Made by a program: the position numbers and the translations under genes. Of a stretch of DNA of 64,000 nucleotides, positions 8,852 to 19,400 are shown piece by piece. Origin of the DNA: an uncultured Opitutales bacterium (GTDB lineage: Bacteria > Verrucomicrobiota > Verrucomicrobiia > Opitutales > Intestinicryptomonadaceae); contig CALXNZ010000001.1 in assembly GCA_944389885.1 (NCBI GenBank), forward strand, positions 186,001 through 250,000. Reading direction: 5' to 3'. Position 1 is the first letter of the stretch. Each line of letters begins with the position of its first letter. Under the pieces are notes generated by a model, which saw only the letters and a program-made list of their open reading frames with translations, had not been told where the DNA came from and did no database searches.

Positions 8852-9709
8852 ATGTTTAGGTTTTCATTTGTATTTTTTCTGTCTTATATTCTGTCATCAT
8901 ACTGTTTGTACGGAGTGGAGATATACGCGCATCAAGGGGAATCCATGTTGGCGCCTGAAAATACTCCGCAATCCATAAAGCTTGCCTTTGACAAGGGGGC
9001 TAAATTCGCGGAATTCGATGTGAGCATTACAGATTCCGGGGAAATGGTCTGCGTGCATTGGGACGAACAACTTAAATATATATGGGGCATAGACAAGCCT
9101 GTCTCAAAGCTCACGCGCCAAGACATAGAAAATTCCAAACTGTCGCCTAAAAACAGATTCGCCGAAGAATATCCCGATGCTAAATTGGCGACTCTCGACC
9201 AAATACTTGCCGTAGTGCCCGCAAATGCCTACCTCTTAGTCGATATAAAGATTTTCAATGCGGATTTCCCCAAGAAATTCGACGACGCTATTATTAAGGC
9301 CGGATTAAAGAGATCGCATATGTACATACCCGTCGGTTTATTAGAGCATTTCAGAAAAATCTCCCGGGAATACAACAAGGCGATGTACTCAGTATATCTA
9401 CACAAGCCTTCCTCCGAAAAAAATCTGACCGCCGAACAAATCATAGAAACGGCAAAGAATTTCAAAATGGCAAAATACTTAAAAAGCATAAACATAGGCC
9501 AAGCCGGGCAAGGCGAAGAGTTCTTAAAGCGCCTCAACGACGTCGATTTCTTCAAGAAAATAAAAGCCGCCGGATTTAAAGCAGGAGCCTGGACAACAGA
9601 CGACCCAAAGCTCGCCAAGAAACTTATAGACGAATACGGCATTGACATACTTTATACTAACAAGGCCGCTGAAATGAAAGAAAAGCTTGGCTTGACCAAA
9701 GCCAATTAG
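8852..9709 (+). CDS. Secreted glycerophosphodiester phosphodiesterase (GDPD family)
   Basis: This 285-aa protein has a hydrophobic N-terminal signal sequence (about residues 1-20), so it is likely periplasmic or lipid-associated. The GDPD barrel begins with EIYAHQGESMLAPENTP. H27 and E36 are the expected catalytic or metal residues; the arginine that usually follows the histidine (HRG) is here Q28. The second metal motif AEFDVSITDSGEMVCVHWDE gives E54, D56 and H69. The C-terminal GAWTTDDPKLAKKLIDEYG and ILYTNKA match the family's last strands. Such enzymes hydrolyse deacylated phospholipids to glycerol-3-phosphate and an alcohol. It is one of few plus-strand genes here and converges with the helicase gene. 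Confidence 0.9.
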   Translation: MFRFSFVFFLSYILSSYCLYGVEIYAHQGESMLAPENTPQSIKLAFDKGAKFAEFDVSITDSGEMVCVHWDEQLKYIWGIDKPVSKLTRQDIENSKLSPKNRFAEEYPDAKLATLDQILAVVPANAYLLVDIKIFNADFPKKFDDAIIKAGLKRSHMYIPVGLLEHFRKISREYNKAMYSVYLHKPSSEKNLTAEQIIETAKNFKMAKYLKSINIGQAGQGEEFLKRLNDVDFFKKIKAAGFKAGAWTTDDPKLAKKLIDEYGIDILYTNKAAEMKEKLGLTKAN

Positions 9710-9801
9710 AAAATCCGCAATTACCGTAGGGCGGCGCAGCTTTTCATGCCTAAATTCCCTGCATTTTTAGGGAAATCGAGGCAATATTGTTCCCCTTGCG
9801 T

Positions 9802-11919
9802 TCAATACCCCAAGTCTATATCCGAGTCGTATAGGGAAGGATCTATATCCTGCAGAAACCTGCTTGGTTCGCGCATCTCATAAACACCGTTATTCACCGC
9901 AACGCGCGGATAAGAAATAATCAAATGGTTCATGGCCCGGGTGGAGGCAACATAAAAAAGCCTTCGTTCCTCTTCGACATCCCCGTCGTCAATGCTGCGC
10001 TTGGACGGGAAAAGTCCCTCCGCCGCCCCTATCACAAAAACAACGGGAAACTCCAAGCCCTTCGCCTGGTGCACAGTCATTAGGCGAACGCGCGAAATCC
10101 CGTCCCCGGGCTCGAACGGTTTTGAGCCTGTCTCAGACATTTCCAATGCGATATTGTCCAAGAATTCGCCAATATTATCAAATCGTCCGGCGTATTCAAA
10201 CAGAGAATCCAAGTCTTCCACGCGCTCCTCCCAATCCTCATAGGAAGATTTCATCGCCCCTTTATACCAACCGGTACAAGCGGCCCTTACAAGTTCCTTT
10301 GGCCCGTTTGCCAATCCAGACTCTTTTGACTCAGTTCCGGAATGTAGATTTTCAAGAGCGTCGTTTGAAAATAAATCGTATTGAAAAGCATCGCCGGCTC
10401 CGCTTTCGGAAGGCTCCGAAGATTTGTAGGCGCCGCTCGGAACCGTTTTCAAAATCTCCCCAAGCGACATTATATCTGCCGCGACAATCTTAAACGTATC
10501 TCGAGCCGCCGCCGGCACTTTCGACAGAAGCTCCTTGTCGCAAAGCAGGGACAGCGGGGGTTTCCCGCGTTTTTCAGCTAATTCTTCAAGCTTGGCTAAG
10601 ATTTTGTCGGCGGTTTTTTCGCCTACCTTAGGCAAAAATTTTACTATCCTTAAAAATGATATTTTGTCGTATGGATTGACGGCAAACCTTATTTGGGCGA
10701 TGACATCTTTGACATGGGCTTGTTCAAAGAACTTCAAACCGCTCGTTATCGCAAAAGGTATCTTGCCGTATTGGAGTTGGAGCTGCAAATCCATCGCCTG
10801 GAAGTGCGAGCGATACAATACGGCGATATCTTCATACCTGTACTGTCCGGAATCCACAATGGCGCTTATGCATTCGGCGACGCGCCTGCCCTGCGAAATC
10901 CCGTCCATGGCGCGAATCACCACAGGCTTGTTCATGCCCGCCCTCGCCGCCACAAGCGACTTTTTATAATCGACGTCGCAATCCATTTGCGAGAGTATCG
11001 CGTTCGCGAATTTCAATATCTGCGGAGTTGAGCGGTAATTGCGCTCTATTTTGTAAATTGACGCCGAGGGATGCCTTTCCCTAAATTCCAAAATATTATC
11101 TATTTCCGCCCCTCTCCAAGAATATATGCATTGGGCGTCGTCTCCGACAGCCGTAATCTGTCCCCTATGGGCGAGCAAATCTATAATTTCCGATTGTATT
11201 TTATTGGTGTCTTGGTATTCGTCCACAAGGATATTTGCAAATCTGGCGTTGTATTTTTGCAGAACATCGGGACAATCTTTCAACAATTTGAACCAGAGTG
11301 TGAGAAGGTCGTCGAAATCGCAGTAGTTGCGCTTGCGCTTTTCAAACTCATAGGCGTTGGCTATGTCCACAATCTGGGCCGATGGAGTTTCAATCCAACT
11401 GAATCTGCAAGCCATAGCCGACGGTATAGAAAGCATGGTATTGCGCGCATAACTTATAACATCGTAAAGCAGGCCGGCCCTCGGATTGTTTTTGTCGGAA
11501 AAGAATTTTGGATATTCGGAGTTAACTACGTTTTTCAGGAGTCCTTCCGAATCCTCGGCGTCCAATATTTCAAAATTGGGCTCTATGCCTATATTTTTTC
11601 CCTCTATGCGCAGAAAGCGATTCCCTATCGAATGAAAAGTGCCTCCCCAAAATTCGCTTGGCAAAAATCCGGTAAGGGCTTGTATGCGCTCCAACATCTG
11701 GCGGGCCGCCTTATTGGTGAAAGTCAGCAATAATATGTCTCGAGGAGAAAATCCCAACTCGGAAATCAGCCACGCCACCCTGTAAGTCAATGTTCGCGTC
11801 TTGCCTGATCCCGCGCCCGCCAACACAAGAGTAGGCCTGTTCGCGGGAGCGCTGACAACCGAGTATTGGTCGGAATTTAGCTCCCCGACAAAATCTATGC
11901 CACCCGCGCGCACAATCAC
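9802..11919 (-). CDS. uvrD: UvrD/PcrA/Rep-family superfamily 1 DNA helicase
   Basis: This 705-aa protein shows the SF1A helicase motifs in order: Walker A AGAGSGKTRTLTYRVAWL, motif Ia LLLTFTNKAARQM, motif II ILVDEYQDTN, motif III GDDAQCIYSWRGAE, motif IV ERNYRSTPQILKFAN, motif V VHQAKGLEFPVVFVIG and motif VI FYVASTRAMNHL. It unwinds DNA 3' to 5' in repair or replication restart. The start is GTG at 11919, overlapping the aroQ stop codon (GTGA), so it is translationally coupled to aroQ. The protein ends soon after motif VI, without a Tudor-type C-terminal extension, so UvrD, PcrA and Rep assignments cannot be separated. Confidence 0.93.
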   Translation of the reverse strand: MIVRAGGIDFVGELNSDQYSVVSAPANRPTLVLAGAGSGKTRTLTYRVAWLISELGFSPRDILLLTFTNKAARQMLERIQALTGFLPSEFWGGTFHSIGNRFLRIEGKNIGIEPNFEILDAEDSEGLLKNVVNSEYPKFFSDKNNPRAGLLYDVISYARNTMLSIPSAMACRFSWIETPSAQIVDIANAYEFEKRKRNYCDFDDLLTLWFKLLKDCPDVLQKYNARFANILVDEYQDTNKIQSEIIDLLAHRGQITAVGDDAQCIYSWRGAEIDNILEFRERHPSASIYKIERNYRSTPQILKFANAILSQMDCDVDYKKSLVAARAGMNKPVVIRAMDGISQGRRVAECISAIVDSGQYRYEDIAVLYRSHFQAMDLQLQLQYGKIPFAITSGLKFFEQAHVKDVIAQIRFAVNPYDKISFLRIVKFLPKVGEKTADKILAKLEELAEKRGKPPLSLLCDKELLSKVPAAARDTFKIVAADIMSLGEILKTVPSGAYKSSEPSESGAGDAFQYDLFSNDALENLHSGTESKESGLANGPKELVRAACTGWYKGAMKSSYEDWEERVEDLDSLFEYAGRFDNIGEFLDNIALEMSETGSKPFEPGDGISRVRLMTVHQAKGLEFPVVFVIGAAEGLFPSKRSIDDGDVEEERRLFYVASTRAMNHLIISYPRVAVNNGVYEMREPSRFLQDIDPSLYDSDIDLGY

Positions 11920-12344
11920 TTAACCAGATACCGCAGAGCCGCAAGATATCCTTCAAGCCCCATTCCCGCAACAAGTCCCGCGCACACGGGGGCAGTCAGG
12001 GAATCGTGCCTAAAACTTTCCCTGCCATATATATTGGATATGTGCACTTCTATGAATTTGATTCCCGAGCCGGCAATGCTGTCCCTTATTGCTACGCTCG
12101 TGTGGGTAAAAGCTGCGGGATTTATGATGCCAAGAGTTATTCCGGAATCCGCAAATTCGGCGATTTTCTCGACTATTTCACCTTCGTAATTCGACTGAAA
12201 ATCCGCTATCTCGTACCCGAATTTCGCGGCTTCGGCGCGCACCGCAGACACAATTTCCGAAAGCGTTGTCTTCCCGTACACCGCAGGTTCCCGAATTCCA
12301 AGCCTATCGAGGTTTACGCCGTTTATTAGAGCAATTTTCTTCAT
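11916..12344 (-). CDS. aroQ: 3-dehydroquinate dehydratase, type II
   Basis: This 142-aa enzyme catalyses dehydroquinate to dehydroshikimate in the shikimate pathway. The start at 12344 (MKKIALINGVNLDRLGIREP) matches the family N-terminus; a 23-residue upstream extension lacks similarity and is rejected. Visible motifs are YGKTT with the catalytic-loop tyrosine, NPAAFTHTSVAIRDSI with the active-site histidine, and EVHISNIYGRESFRHDS. The usual 'NGPNLNLLG' is here NGVNLDRLG, a mild variation. The stop overlaps the helicase start by 4 bp, and the NIF3 gene lies 35 bp upstream. Confidence 0.94.
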   Translation of the reverse strand: MKKIALINGVNLDRLGIREPAVYGKTTLSEIVSAVRAEAAKFGYEIADFQSNYEGEIVEKIAEFADSGITLGIINPAAFTHTSVAIRDSIAGSGIKFIEVHISNIYGRESFRHDSLTAPVCAGLVAGMGLEGYLAALRYLVK

Positions 12345-12379
12345 GGCAAGCAGTAATATTCTAAAAGTTATATTAAAAA

Positions 12380-13144
12380 TCAAAGCGGATTTTGAGTTTC
12401 TATGAACTCCCATTCAAGCTTAAATTTCCCGGATATTTTTTCCGCGAGGGCGCACACTCCAAAGGTCTCAGTTGCATAATGTCCGCAGGGATATAAATTG
12501 AGCTTTAAATCGCGGGCAGCCACATAATGGTGTTGGCGCAATTCTCCGCATACGAGGGTGTCAACGCCAAGCGACGGCAGAAGCTCCACGGCGTCCCCGC
12601 AGGACCCCGAGCATAGAACCGCGCACGCCGGGCTTGCGGATCCGAAAGGAATTGCCTTAAAAGTGTCGGGGAAAAGTTTTTTCAGCCTTCTTTCCAATTC
12701 CGGGCGCCCTCCTTTTGGAATATCTGCGAGCACCCCTATATCCTTGCCACCGCACGGCAGGCAATATCCGGAAATTTTCATTCCAAGTTTTTTTGCCATT
12801 ACCGCATTATTTCCGAGCTCTCTATTTCCGTCCAATGGCAAATGCATTGACAGCAGCGCAATATCGTTTTCCAGGAGAGTTTTTACTTTTAAATAATTCG
12901 GCCCCACAAATGGTTTTGGGGAATCCCAAAACATTCCGTGATGGACCAGCAACAGGTCGGCGCCGCGTTTGGCGGCCTCGCTCATCTCAAATAGACCTGC
13001 GTCCACCGACGCGGCAATCTTATGTACCCTCCCCGAATTGGCAAACTGCAGCCCGTTGCGCGCCCCCTCAAAATCGGAGTAGGAATCGGACTCTAAAAAG
13101 TCGCAAGCAAACTTTACAATCTTGGACAAATCGACGGATTTCAT
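12380..13144 (-). CDS. NIF3/YqfO family dinuclear metal-centre protein
   Basis: This 254-aa protein carries the NIF3 signatures: GADLLLVHHGMFWDSP near residues 60-75 with paired histidines, ALLSMHLPLDGNRELGNNAVMA, and a C-terminal LNLYPCGHYATETFGV. These supply the histidine, aspartate and glutamate ligands of a two-metal site. Members are often labelled GTP cyclohydrolase I type 2, but the biological role is uncertain. It lacks the PII-like insert of long YqfO proteins. The order NIF3-aroQ-uvrD on one strand with short gaps suggests an operon. Confidence 0.88.
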   Translation of the reverse strand: MKSVDLSKIVKFACDFLESDSYSDFEGARNGLQFANSGRVHKIAASVDAGLFEMSEAAKRGADLLLVHHGMFWDSPKPFVGPNYLKVKTLLENDIALLSMHLPLDGNRELGNNAVMAKKLGMKISGYCLPCGGKDIGVLADIPKGGRPELERRLKKLFPDTFKAIPFGSASPACAVLCSGSCGDAVELLPSLGVDTLVCGELRQHHYVAARDLKLNLYPCGHYATETFGVCALAEKISGKFKLEWEFIETQNPL

Positions 13145-13330
13145 GCTTATAAATATGGCGAAAAGGATACGGGCTTCAATATAAAATTCTTCCGCATTTT
13201 AATATCCGCCCAAATATTTTTTTAATGCTAAAAGAGCGGAGAATTTAGAGTTTTTGCTATAAGAACTATTCAGAAAACATCGCATAAAAAATCCAATCCG
13301 ACATGCCGTTCCGCATGCCAAAATCCGTTT

Positions 13331-14893
13331 TTACTTTAGGTTGTAGTAAAAAGACTTTTTTGAGCCGTCTGTATCGGACCAGCTGAGCCTGTAAAGGCCT
13401 CTAAACCCCCTGAACTTCACTTTCCCGTCTGAATCCGCACGAACCTTAACGCGGGTTTTCCACTCTCCGTTTATGAGGCTGTTTAAGGCGTAATACGCCG
13501 GTTTGGGCGACATGTCATAAGTAAACAATCCCGATCTTAAAGGTTCGCCCGGAGCTCCGCAACCGTCCACTACATTCCACCATGTTATTCCCATTACATT
13601 TTTCGCCGAAAACCATTTTCTGTACGCGTTTCTGGCTATTATGGCCTGCATCATTCTTCCGCGGAGAGTATCGTCCGGGGCGGCTATGGTGATTTCGCTC
13701 ATGTGGATTGGAAGGTTCAAGGCAGACAACAAATTTATGGTTTCATCGATTTGATTAGGATATATTCTGCCCACATTTTCTCCGGCGGCAATCCTGCGTA
13801 TTATATCCGGATTGAATATGTGCATTTGAGAGCCAACAATATCTATTTTACAGCCGCGCCGTTTCAAGTCTTCCACTTGTTTTACATAATCGGGCTTCAT
13901 GTTGTAGTCGTTTATATTGAGCGCTGCGGACTTCGGAAGATATTTTTGCGCCAGGCGAAAAGCGTTAAATGCGTAATCGGCCTCCATTATTCCATATCGG
14001 CTTTTCGACGCCCCAGATCCCGGTATAAGAACGCCCGCGGCAAAATCCTCGGAGCTTTCGTTCACCACGTCCCAGCTATCCACCTTGTCTGCGAATCGTT
14101 TGGCGATTTCCCTAACTCAAATTTCTATAAGTTCGGCCATTGCCTTGCTTATATTCCCGAACCGCTTTTCGAGCTCGGATTGTGGCATTTTTTTGTATTC
14201 CTCCGAAAACGCATAAGTCGAGCAGTCTAAATTATTTTTAGAATATTTCTTAAAAAATGCCATTTCCTCCGGAGATGCGAACTTATCGAAAATCATTTTT
14301 TCCGGATAATGCCACTTGCGATTTCCCCACACGAGAGGATGTCCGTGTATTCGTATATTTTTATCGAGACAAAAATCCACTATGTTTCCCACGGCGGGCC
14401 TGCGCCAATGCGGCTGCAATTTGGGATATTTCACATTATTCCAGAACTCCTCCGAATCCCAGAACTCGGAATCAAAACGCGGCTCCCCAAATTTCATCTC
14501 CAAGGGAGCCCAGTAAAACGCGACGGTCGCGGAATTAAAGAGGGTTCCGAATAAAGACTTATAGCGAGCATTGCTATCCTTGCTTCCGAGTTGGTCGAAA
14601 TTGAATATATTTGCCCCGAAAATAAAGTCGTGAGAAAGCTGTTCCACTTCCACGACGGCTCCCTCAGGAACCCCATTTAATCGTATTTCCGCGTCTGATT
14701 TGCGATTTGCGTCTATATCGGCGTCTATTTTGCGCTGTACGTCTCCATTCCATATTTCCCAATATTTTTGGGACATAATCCCCTCTGTATCCTCCTCCGG
14801 AGACTTAGGAATGGATACCTCTTCTCCGCCCGAAAGCGCCCATGAAAAAGAAAGCACGCATAAAGACAAAGCCAATTTACAACTAATAGACAT
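13331..14893 (-). pseudogene. GH10 endo-1,4-beta-xylanase interrupted by an in-frame TGA
   Basis: Two open segments in the same frame, 14893-14117 and 14116-13331, together make one 520-codon GH10 protein with a TGA at 14119-14117 (codon 259). Before the stop are a signal peptide (LALSLCVLSFSWALSGGEE), an N-terminal extension, FGANIFNFDQLG and HGHPLVWGNRKWHYP. After it are WDVVNES with acid/base E279 and LPIHMSEITI with nucleophile E400. The stop falls in the helix just before the WDVVNE strand, so the first segment alone lacks both catalytic residues. A Lys-Val codon pair (GTG at 14083) could restart translation, but that product lacks the first half of the barrel. This is most simply a nonsense mutation or a read error; readthrough is not excluded. 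An intact enzyme would cleave xylan outside the cytoplasm. Confidence 0.85.
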
Positions 14894-15020
14894 AACTATC
14901 CCCCCCTATTGCGGAATTTTCGCATACAATACGTTTAAACGCAATATATTATTCCTCTAAAAAACACAAGAAAATCCATACAAATGTACGGCAACCCCAA
15001 AACCAAAATAACATTTTCTC

Positions 15021-15049
15021 TTGATTCAAAACATACAACAGATTAGGAT
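15021..15049 (+). promoter_or_regulatory. Probable sigma-70-type promoter of the FAD oxidoreductase gene
   Basis: TTGATT at 15021-15026 and TAGGAT at 15044-15049 are separated by exactly 17 bp. The predicted start of transcription is about 6-12 bases before the start codon, giving a very short leader. Confidence 0.45.
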
Positions 15050-15061
15050 TTTAAAATCACA

Positions 15062-16450
15062 TTGCATATGAAAAGAAGGAGTTTTATTTCAGGATCCCTT
15101 ACCGCATCAATGGCAGTCCTATTGCCGAATGCTCTGTCGGCAAATGAAAATTCAGACAAAAAATACGCCGCAACCGACGAAGCGGACGTAGTTGTCGTCG
15201 GGGCCGGACCTGCGGGAATACCGGCGGCGATATCGGCCGCCAGAAACGGGGCAAAAGTCCTGCTTGTAGAGGAAGACTCCCTTGTGGGCGGAGCGCCTGT
15301 GGATATGTACGTATCATATTTATGCGGAGGGCCGCGCCTCGGCATTTGCAAGGAAATGCGTGAAAAGCTCGCAAAACATTACGACATTTCAGGAAAGCCA
15401 AGCGGAGGCTCGTGGTTCTTTCCCTCGACTTTCGCCCTCGTATTGCGCGAGATGATAGATAAGGAAAAAAACATAAAACTTATCACTCGCGCCCCCGTAT
15501 GCGGGGCGATAATGGAAAGAAAGGGGAACTCAAATAAAATTCTCGGAGTCGAATACCGCGACGACCTTGGAAATCTATTTGCCGCTAAGGGAAAAGTGGT
15601 TATAGACGCCACCGGGACCGGCCTTCTAAGCGAATTTGCCGGGGCAAAGTACATGTACGGCAGGGAGGCCAAATCCGATTTTGGCGAACGCTACGCCCTC
15701 GACAAAGCCGACGATAAAGTCCAACTCTGCACGCTCATGTGCTGCGTGCAGCGCTTCAGGCCGAACGCCGAAATAGATATAGACGCCCTTTTGCAAAATA
15801 AATCCTTCACCCATCGCCTCGTCCTCGATTCCGGATACAACTTTACAAAAGATGTTCCAAAAGAGAAGCTGCGTAGCGATGTCTATCAATACCTCATGTG
15901 GGCTGCCAACGCCCAGTGCGACACCCGCGATACGCTCGCTTTAGGCAGGGCCCAAAACAAATTGATGACTGAATTAATGCCTATTCTCGCCCGCAATTTC
16001 TGGAAGCAGGGATTCACCCTCCATATAGCGCCCAAGATAGGAGTGCGGGAATGCCGCCGCGTAATAGGCGACAAAGTCATCACAAGCGAAGATTTGTTCC
16101 AGCCCAAATACCCCGACGATGTCATATCCCAAGGGCGCTATGTATTGGACTCTTGGGGTCGAGGAAATTTAAAGGGCATGGAAAAGAAGATATTAAAATT
16201 CGGCATACCTTACTTTGCGACCATTGTAAAGGGTATAGACAATCTCATGATGGCCGGGAAACACATAAGCGGCACAAGCCTGGCCATGAGCGCTTACAGG
16301 GTGCAGCCAATAGTCGCCTCAATGGGGCAAGCCGTTGGATGGGCTGCGGCGGAAGCTGCAAAGAAAAATACGTCGCCGCGCAATCTTGAGGTTAAAGAGA
16401 TACAAAAAGCTATGGCGAAGCAGGAGATTCTCCCCAAAGAATACGCATAG
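15062..16450 (+). CDS. Exported FAD-dependent oxidoreductase with Tat-type signal
   Basis: This 462-aa protein begins MHMKRRSFISGS followed by a hydrophobic stretch ending near ALSA. That is a twin-arginine signal, suggesting export of the folded, FAD-loaded enzyme. The ATG at 15068 (MKRRSF) is an equally good start. The Rossmann motif VVVVGAGPAGIPAAISAARNGAKVLLVEE lies at about residues 43-70, and a second nucleotide motif is KVVIDATGTGLLSEFAGAKYM. The C-terminal GIDNLMMAGKHISGTSLAMS is typical of the 'FAD-dependent oxidoreductase' family (FAD_oxidored) frequent beside glycan-degradation genes. Substrate is unknown. It is divergent from the broken GH10 gene. Confidence 0.85.
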   Translation: MHMKRRSFISGSLTASMAVLLPNALSANENSDKKYAATDEADVVVVGAGPAGIPAAISAARNGAKVLLVEEDSLVGGAPVDMYVSYLCGGPRLGICKEMREKLAKHYDISGKPSGGSWFFPSTFALVLREMIDKEKNIKLITRAPVCGAIMERKGNSNKILGVEYRDDLGNLFAAKGKVVIDATGTGLLSEFAGAKYMYGREAKSDFGERYALDKADDKVQLCTLMCCVQRFRPNAEIDIDALLQNKSFTHRLVLDSGYNFTKDVPKEKLRSDVYQYLMWAANAQCDTRDTLALGRAQNKLMTELMPILARNFWKQGFTLHIAPKIGVRECRRVIGDKVITSEDLFQPKYPDDVISQGRYVLDSWGRGNLKGMEKKILKFGIPYFATIVKGIDNLMMAGKHISGTSLAMSAYRVQPIVASMGQAVGWAAAEAAKKNTSPRNLEVKEIQKAMAKQEILPKEYA

Positions 16451-16492
16451 GCTTTTAATCAGTTTGCCTTAGCATCAAAAGCCGAGAATTTC

Positions 16493-19400
16493 CTACGGGG
16501 CATTTTTGAAAAGAAATGCCCCTATTCTTTTCACAAGGGAATCGTCTTTAATTTTAAGAGTTTCCGCGCACTTGCGCATAAAGATATCCTCGCCGGGAAT
16601 TTCTATAATGGGAGAGAACGGAGAAACCTTCGCGCCGGCAAAATCCGACAAAATAAAAGTCTTATTATCTTTTATCGCCATATACGAATATCCTTTTTTA
16701 GGAGAGAAATCCGCAGGAAGCCTGCCGCCGGAATCCGCATATGCCGCCAGCGAATATACTCCCTTAGCAAGCTCCGACAAAGCAAAAGAACAAAGCCTTG
16801 CCTCCGCTATAAATGATTCACAGCCCATCTGCAAAACATTTAAGGCAGATAAAAATCTACCCGGGGGAACCACGGTTTCGGACAAATTTTTTATTATCAT
16901 GCAAGACCACGGTTTGGCCGATACGCTATCGGAATCTGAGCCATAAATAACTTTTGATTCGGAATTCACATAAAAATACAACTTATCCCCGCTTCCGCGC
17001 AACTTTTCGGGAATTTTGCCATTTTCGTCGGCCTTCACTATCAGGGCGTCGGCATCTACAAGTTTTACGGCCTCGTTAAAGTTGCTCTCGGGCAACTTGC
17101 CGGCGGCATACTCATTTTCAATTTTTTTCAATTCTTCCACAATAATGCTGAAATCTTTATGCCATGAGAACGGCATAAATACGCGATTTTCCATAGGATC
17201 CCCCACGAGAGCTTCAAATACGCCCATAATGCTTGGAGAGTAGATATAACCCGACCCCTTTGGATTATATGTCTTCATCGCCAAAATTATACTGCGCAAC
17301 GCGAACAGTTTAAAATTATCCGGCACCGAGTCCGCAACTGCTATCTTCTGAAGCAGGCCGAAAGATTCGTTTACTCCAAATATTTTTTCCCTATTATTAA
17401 CGTGCGTTTCAATTTCTTTTCTCAAATTTGCCACAAAGGCCGATTCGGGAGTTAGGGAAAAATTGGAGAGAAATTCACCTTTGCGGACTACTTCACCGCC
17501 CCCATTATCGGATAGGCACACAGTGCGCGCGGTAATCTTGCTCTCTACGATGGTTTCAGCAAAAAACTGCGACAATGGAGCATATGTAAAAGTCGAATCG
17601 TAGCATTCCGAAATTCTGCGCCCCTTATAATTTTTAAAATCTACGGAAAGTTTTTCCTCGGCAGGCTTGAAAATCGTATATATGCGCACGGAATATAACG
17701 GAGACGGAGCCTCGTTGTAAACCGCGTAGTCGCAAGAAAAAATATTCGCCAATCTTTCCGAAAAAATACCCGACAGCGCCGAAAGGAACAACTCCGAATC
17801 CTTTTTTAGCGAAGTTTCGTCTGCCGCTATGTTTCCGCTGCGCAAATATTCGGCAAATATTTTGCTGCCAGACGCAAGGGATTCCGAACACGCCGCGATA
17901 AAACTTTCTTTGGAGCCTATTATGGAACTCACCGACGCTATATCCGGAACTTTATTTATTCCGTTTTCCTTATAAAAATTAGAAATGCTCCCCAAAACCG
18001 AAAAATATTGGTCAAGATTTTTTGAATTTTTAAGGCTGTCCAAAAGTTTTTCACGTTTTGCAGCTACGGCGCTCAATTGCGAAGCCTCGTTAGCCATAGC
18101 AGTAAGCGCGGCTATTTCGGCGGCGGACGGAGGCGACACATACGGATCAGCCCAAGACTTATAATCACTCACAGCCGCTACAATCTCGCCCTGCAATTTT
18201 GAGTCGAATTTTGCCTCTGCCTTCATTTGCCTCAATTTGCGCAAGGCCGAAGATGCCTTTTCGGCGGCGGCCGCACGCTTGCCCTCTATCTCGGCTTTTC
18301 GCACCCTCGCATACGCGGCCTCAGCGGCATCAAAAGCGGACTTCGCGGCTTCAAGGCGCGGCACCAGCTCTCGCGGGAGATCTTTTCTAAAGAGTTGGCA
18401 ACGCTCCAAGACCCTATCGGAACGCTTCTTCACAAAATCGGAAGAGCCGAGCGATTCAAAGCTTTCAAGATTCTGCGAAGATATGCTTTTGGTGAAATCC
18501 TCAAGTTCCTCCTCTATTCTTTTGGCTCTTTCAGATTTGCCCCTGATAGACTCTACAATGTCGGAAAATTCCTTGAGCTCTATATAATGGGGATATTTAC
18601 CCAATAATTCCCCAAGCCTTCTGTCTATGGTTGCCGAAGAAAACTTTCCGGAATCCAAAGCCAGAAATTCGCCGTAAGCTTTTAATTTGGAAATGCGCCC
18701 GCAATACGCGTACGCGATTGCCCCCAATATTCCGCAACATGCGAGCCCAAATAGAACAGCCCCCACTATTCGCGCAAACGCCAAACGTCTCAGAGCCGAA
18801 TTTACATCGGACACACAACGTTCATAATCGTCAGAGATTCTGTCGTCTAATTGGAATTTGGAATCTTCTATAATCTTATGTATGCGGGCGCCTTGGGTCA
18901 GATGCCCCTTTAAGATGCGGGCGGAATATCCACCCGCAGCAAGAACAGAATTCGTCTGCCTTACAAAGGTTGACAACATTCTGCAAGTGCGCTCGAATTC
19001 CTCCTTTTCAGACTCAAATTTTTTCGACTCCACGGCGTCTTTTCTTCTACCATCGATATATACCGTATCCAATACGTATTTAAGGTCCGGAAACTCCTCC
19101 AAATGAGATTTAATTTCCGATATAATTTCAAAGACGCCCCTCCAATCCCCTCTTTCGGTATTTCTCAAATCTTCGGACAAGCTTTCCAGAGCCTCCTTAG
19201 CCCAGCCGCGCCTTATCTCGGAAACATACGCCTGCATTTTAGCCCAGCGAGAGCTGGACTTTTTTAGTTCATGCGGAATCAATCCCAAGAGGTCGTTATA
19301 GGCCTCCACCGCTCTTCTATGGTCGCCGCGCTGTGCGAAAGCGCTTATCCTGGTAATCTCCGATTCCATGTAGGCCCGCTTTATCGATAAAAGCTGCGAT

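Noticed and set aside
9710-9801. Terminator between the phosphodiesterase and helicase genes
   Set aside because: A TTCCCT/AGGGAA stem is present but there is no T tract in either direction.
13331-14893. TGA as selenocysteine or reassigned codon in the GH10 gene
   Set aside because: GH10 has no selenocysteine at this position. No SECIS-like element stands out after the TGA, and other genes in the window end in TGA.
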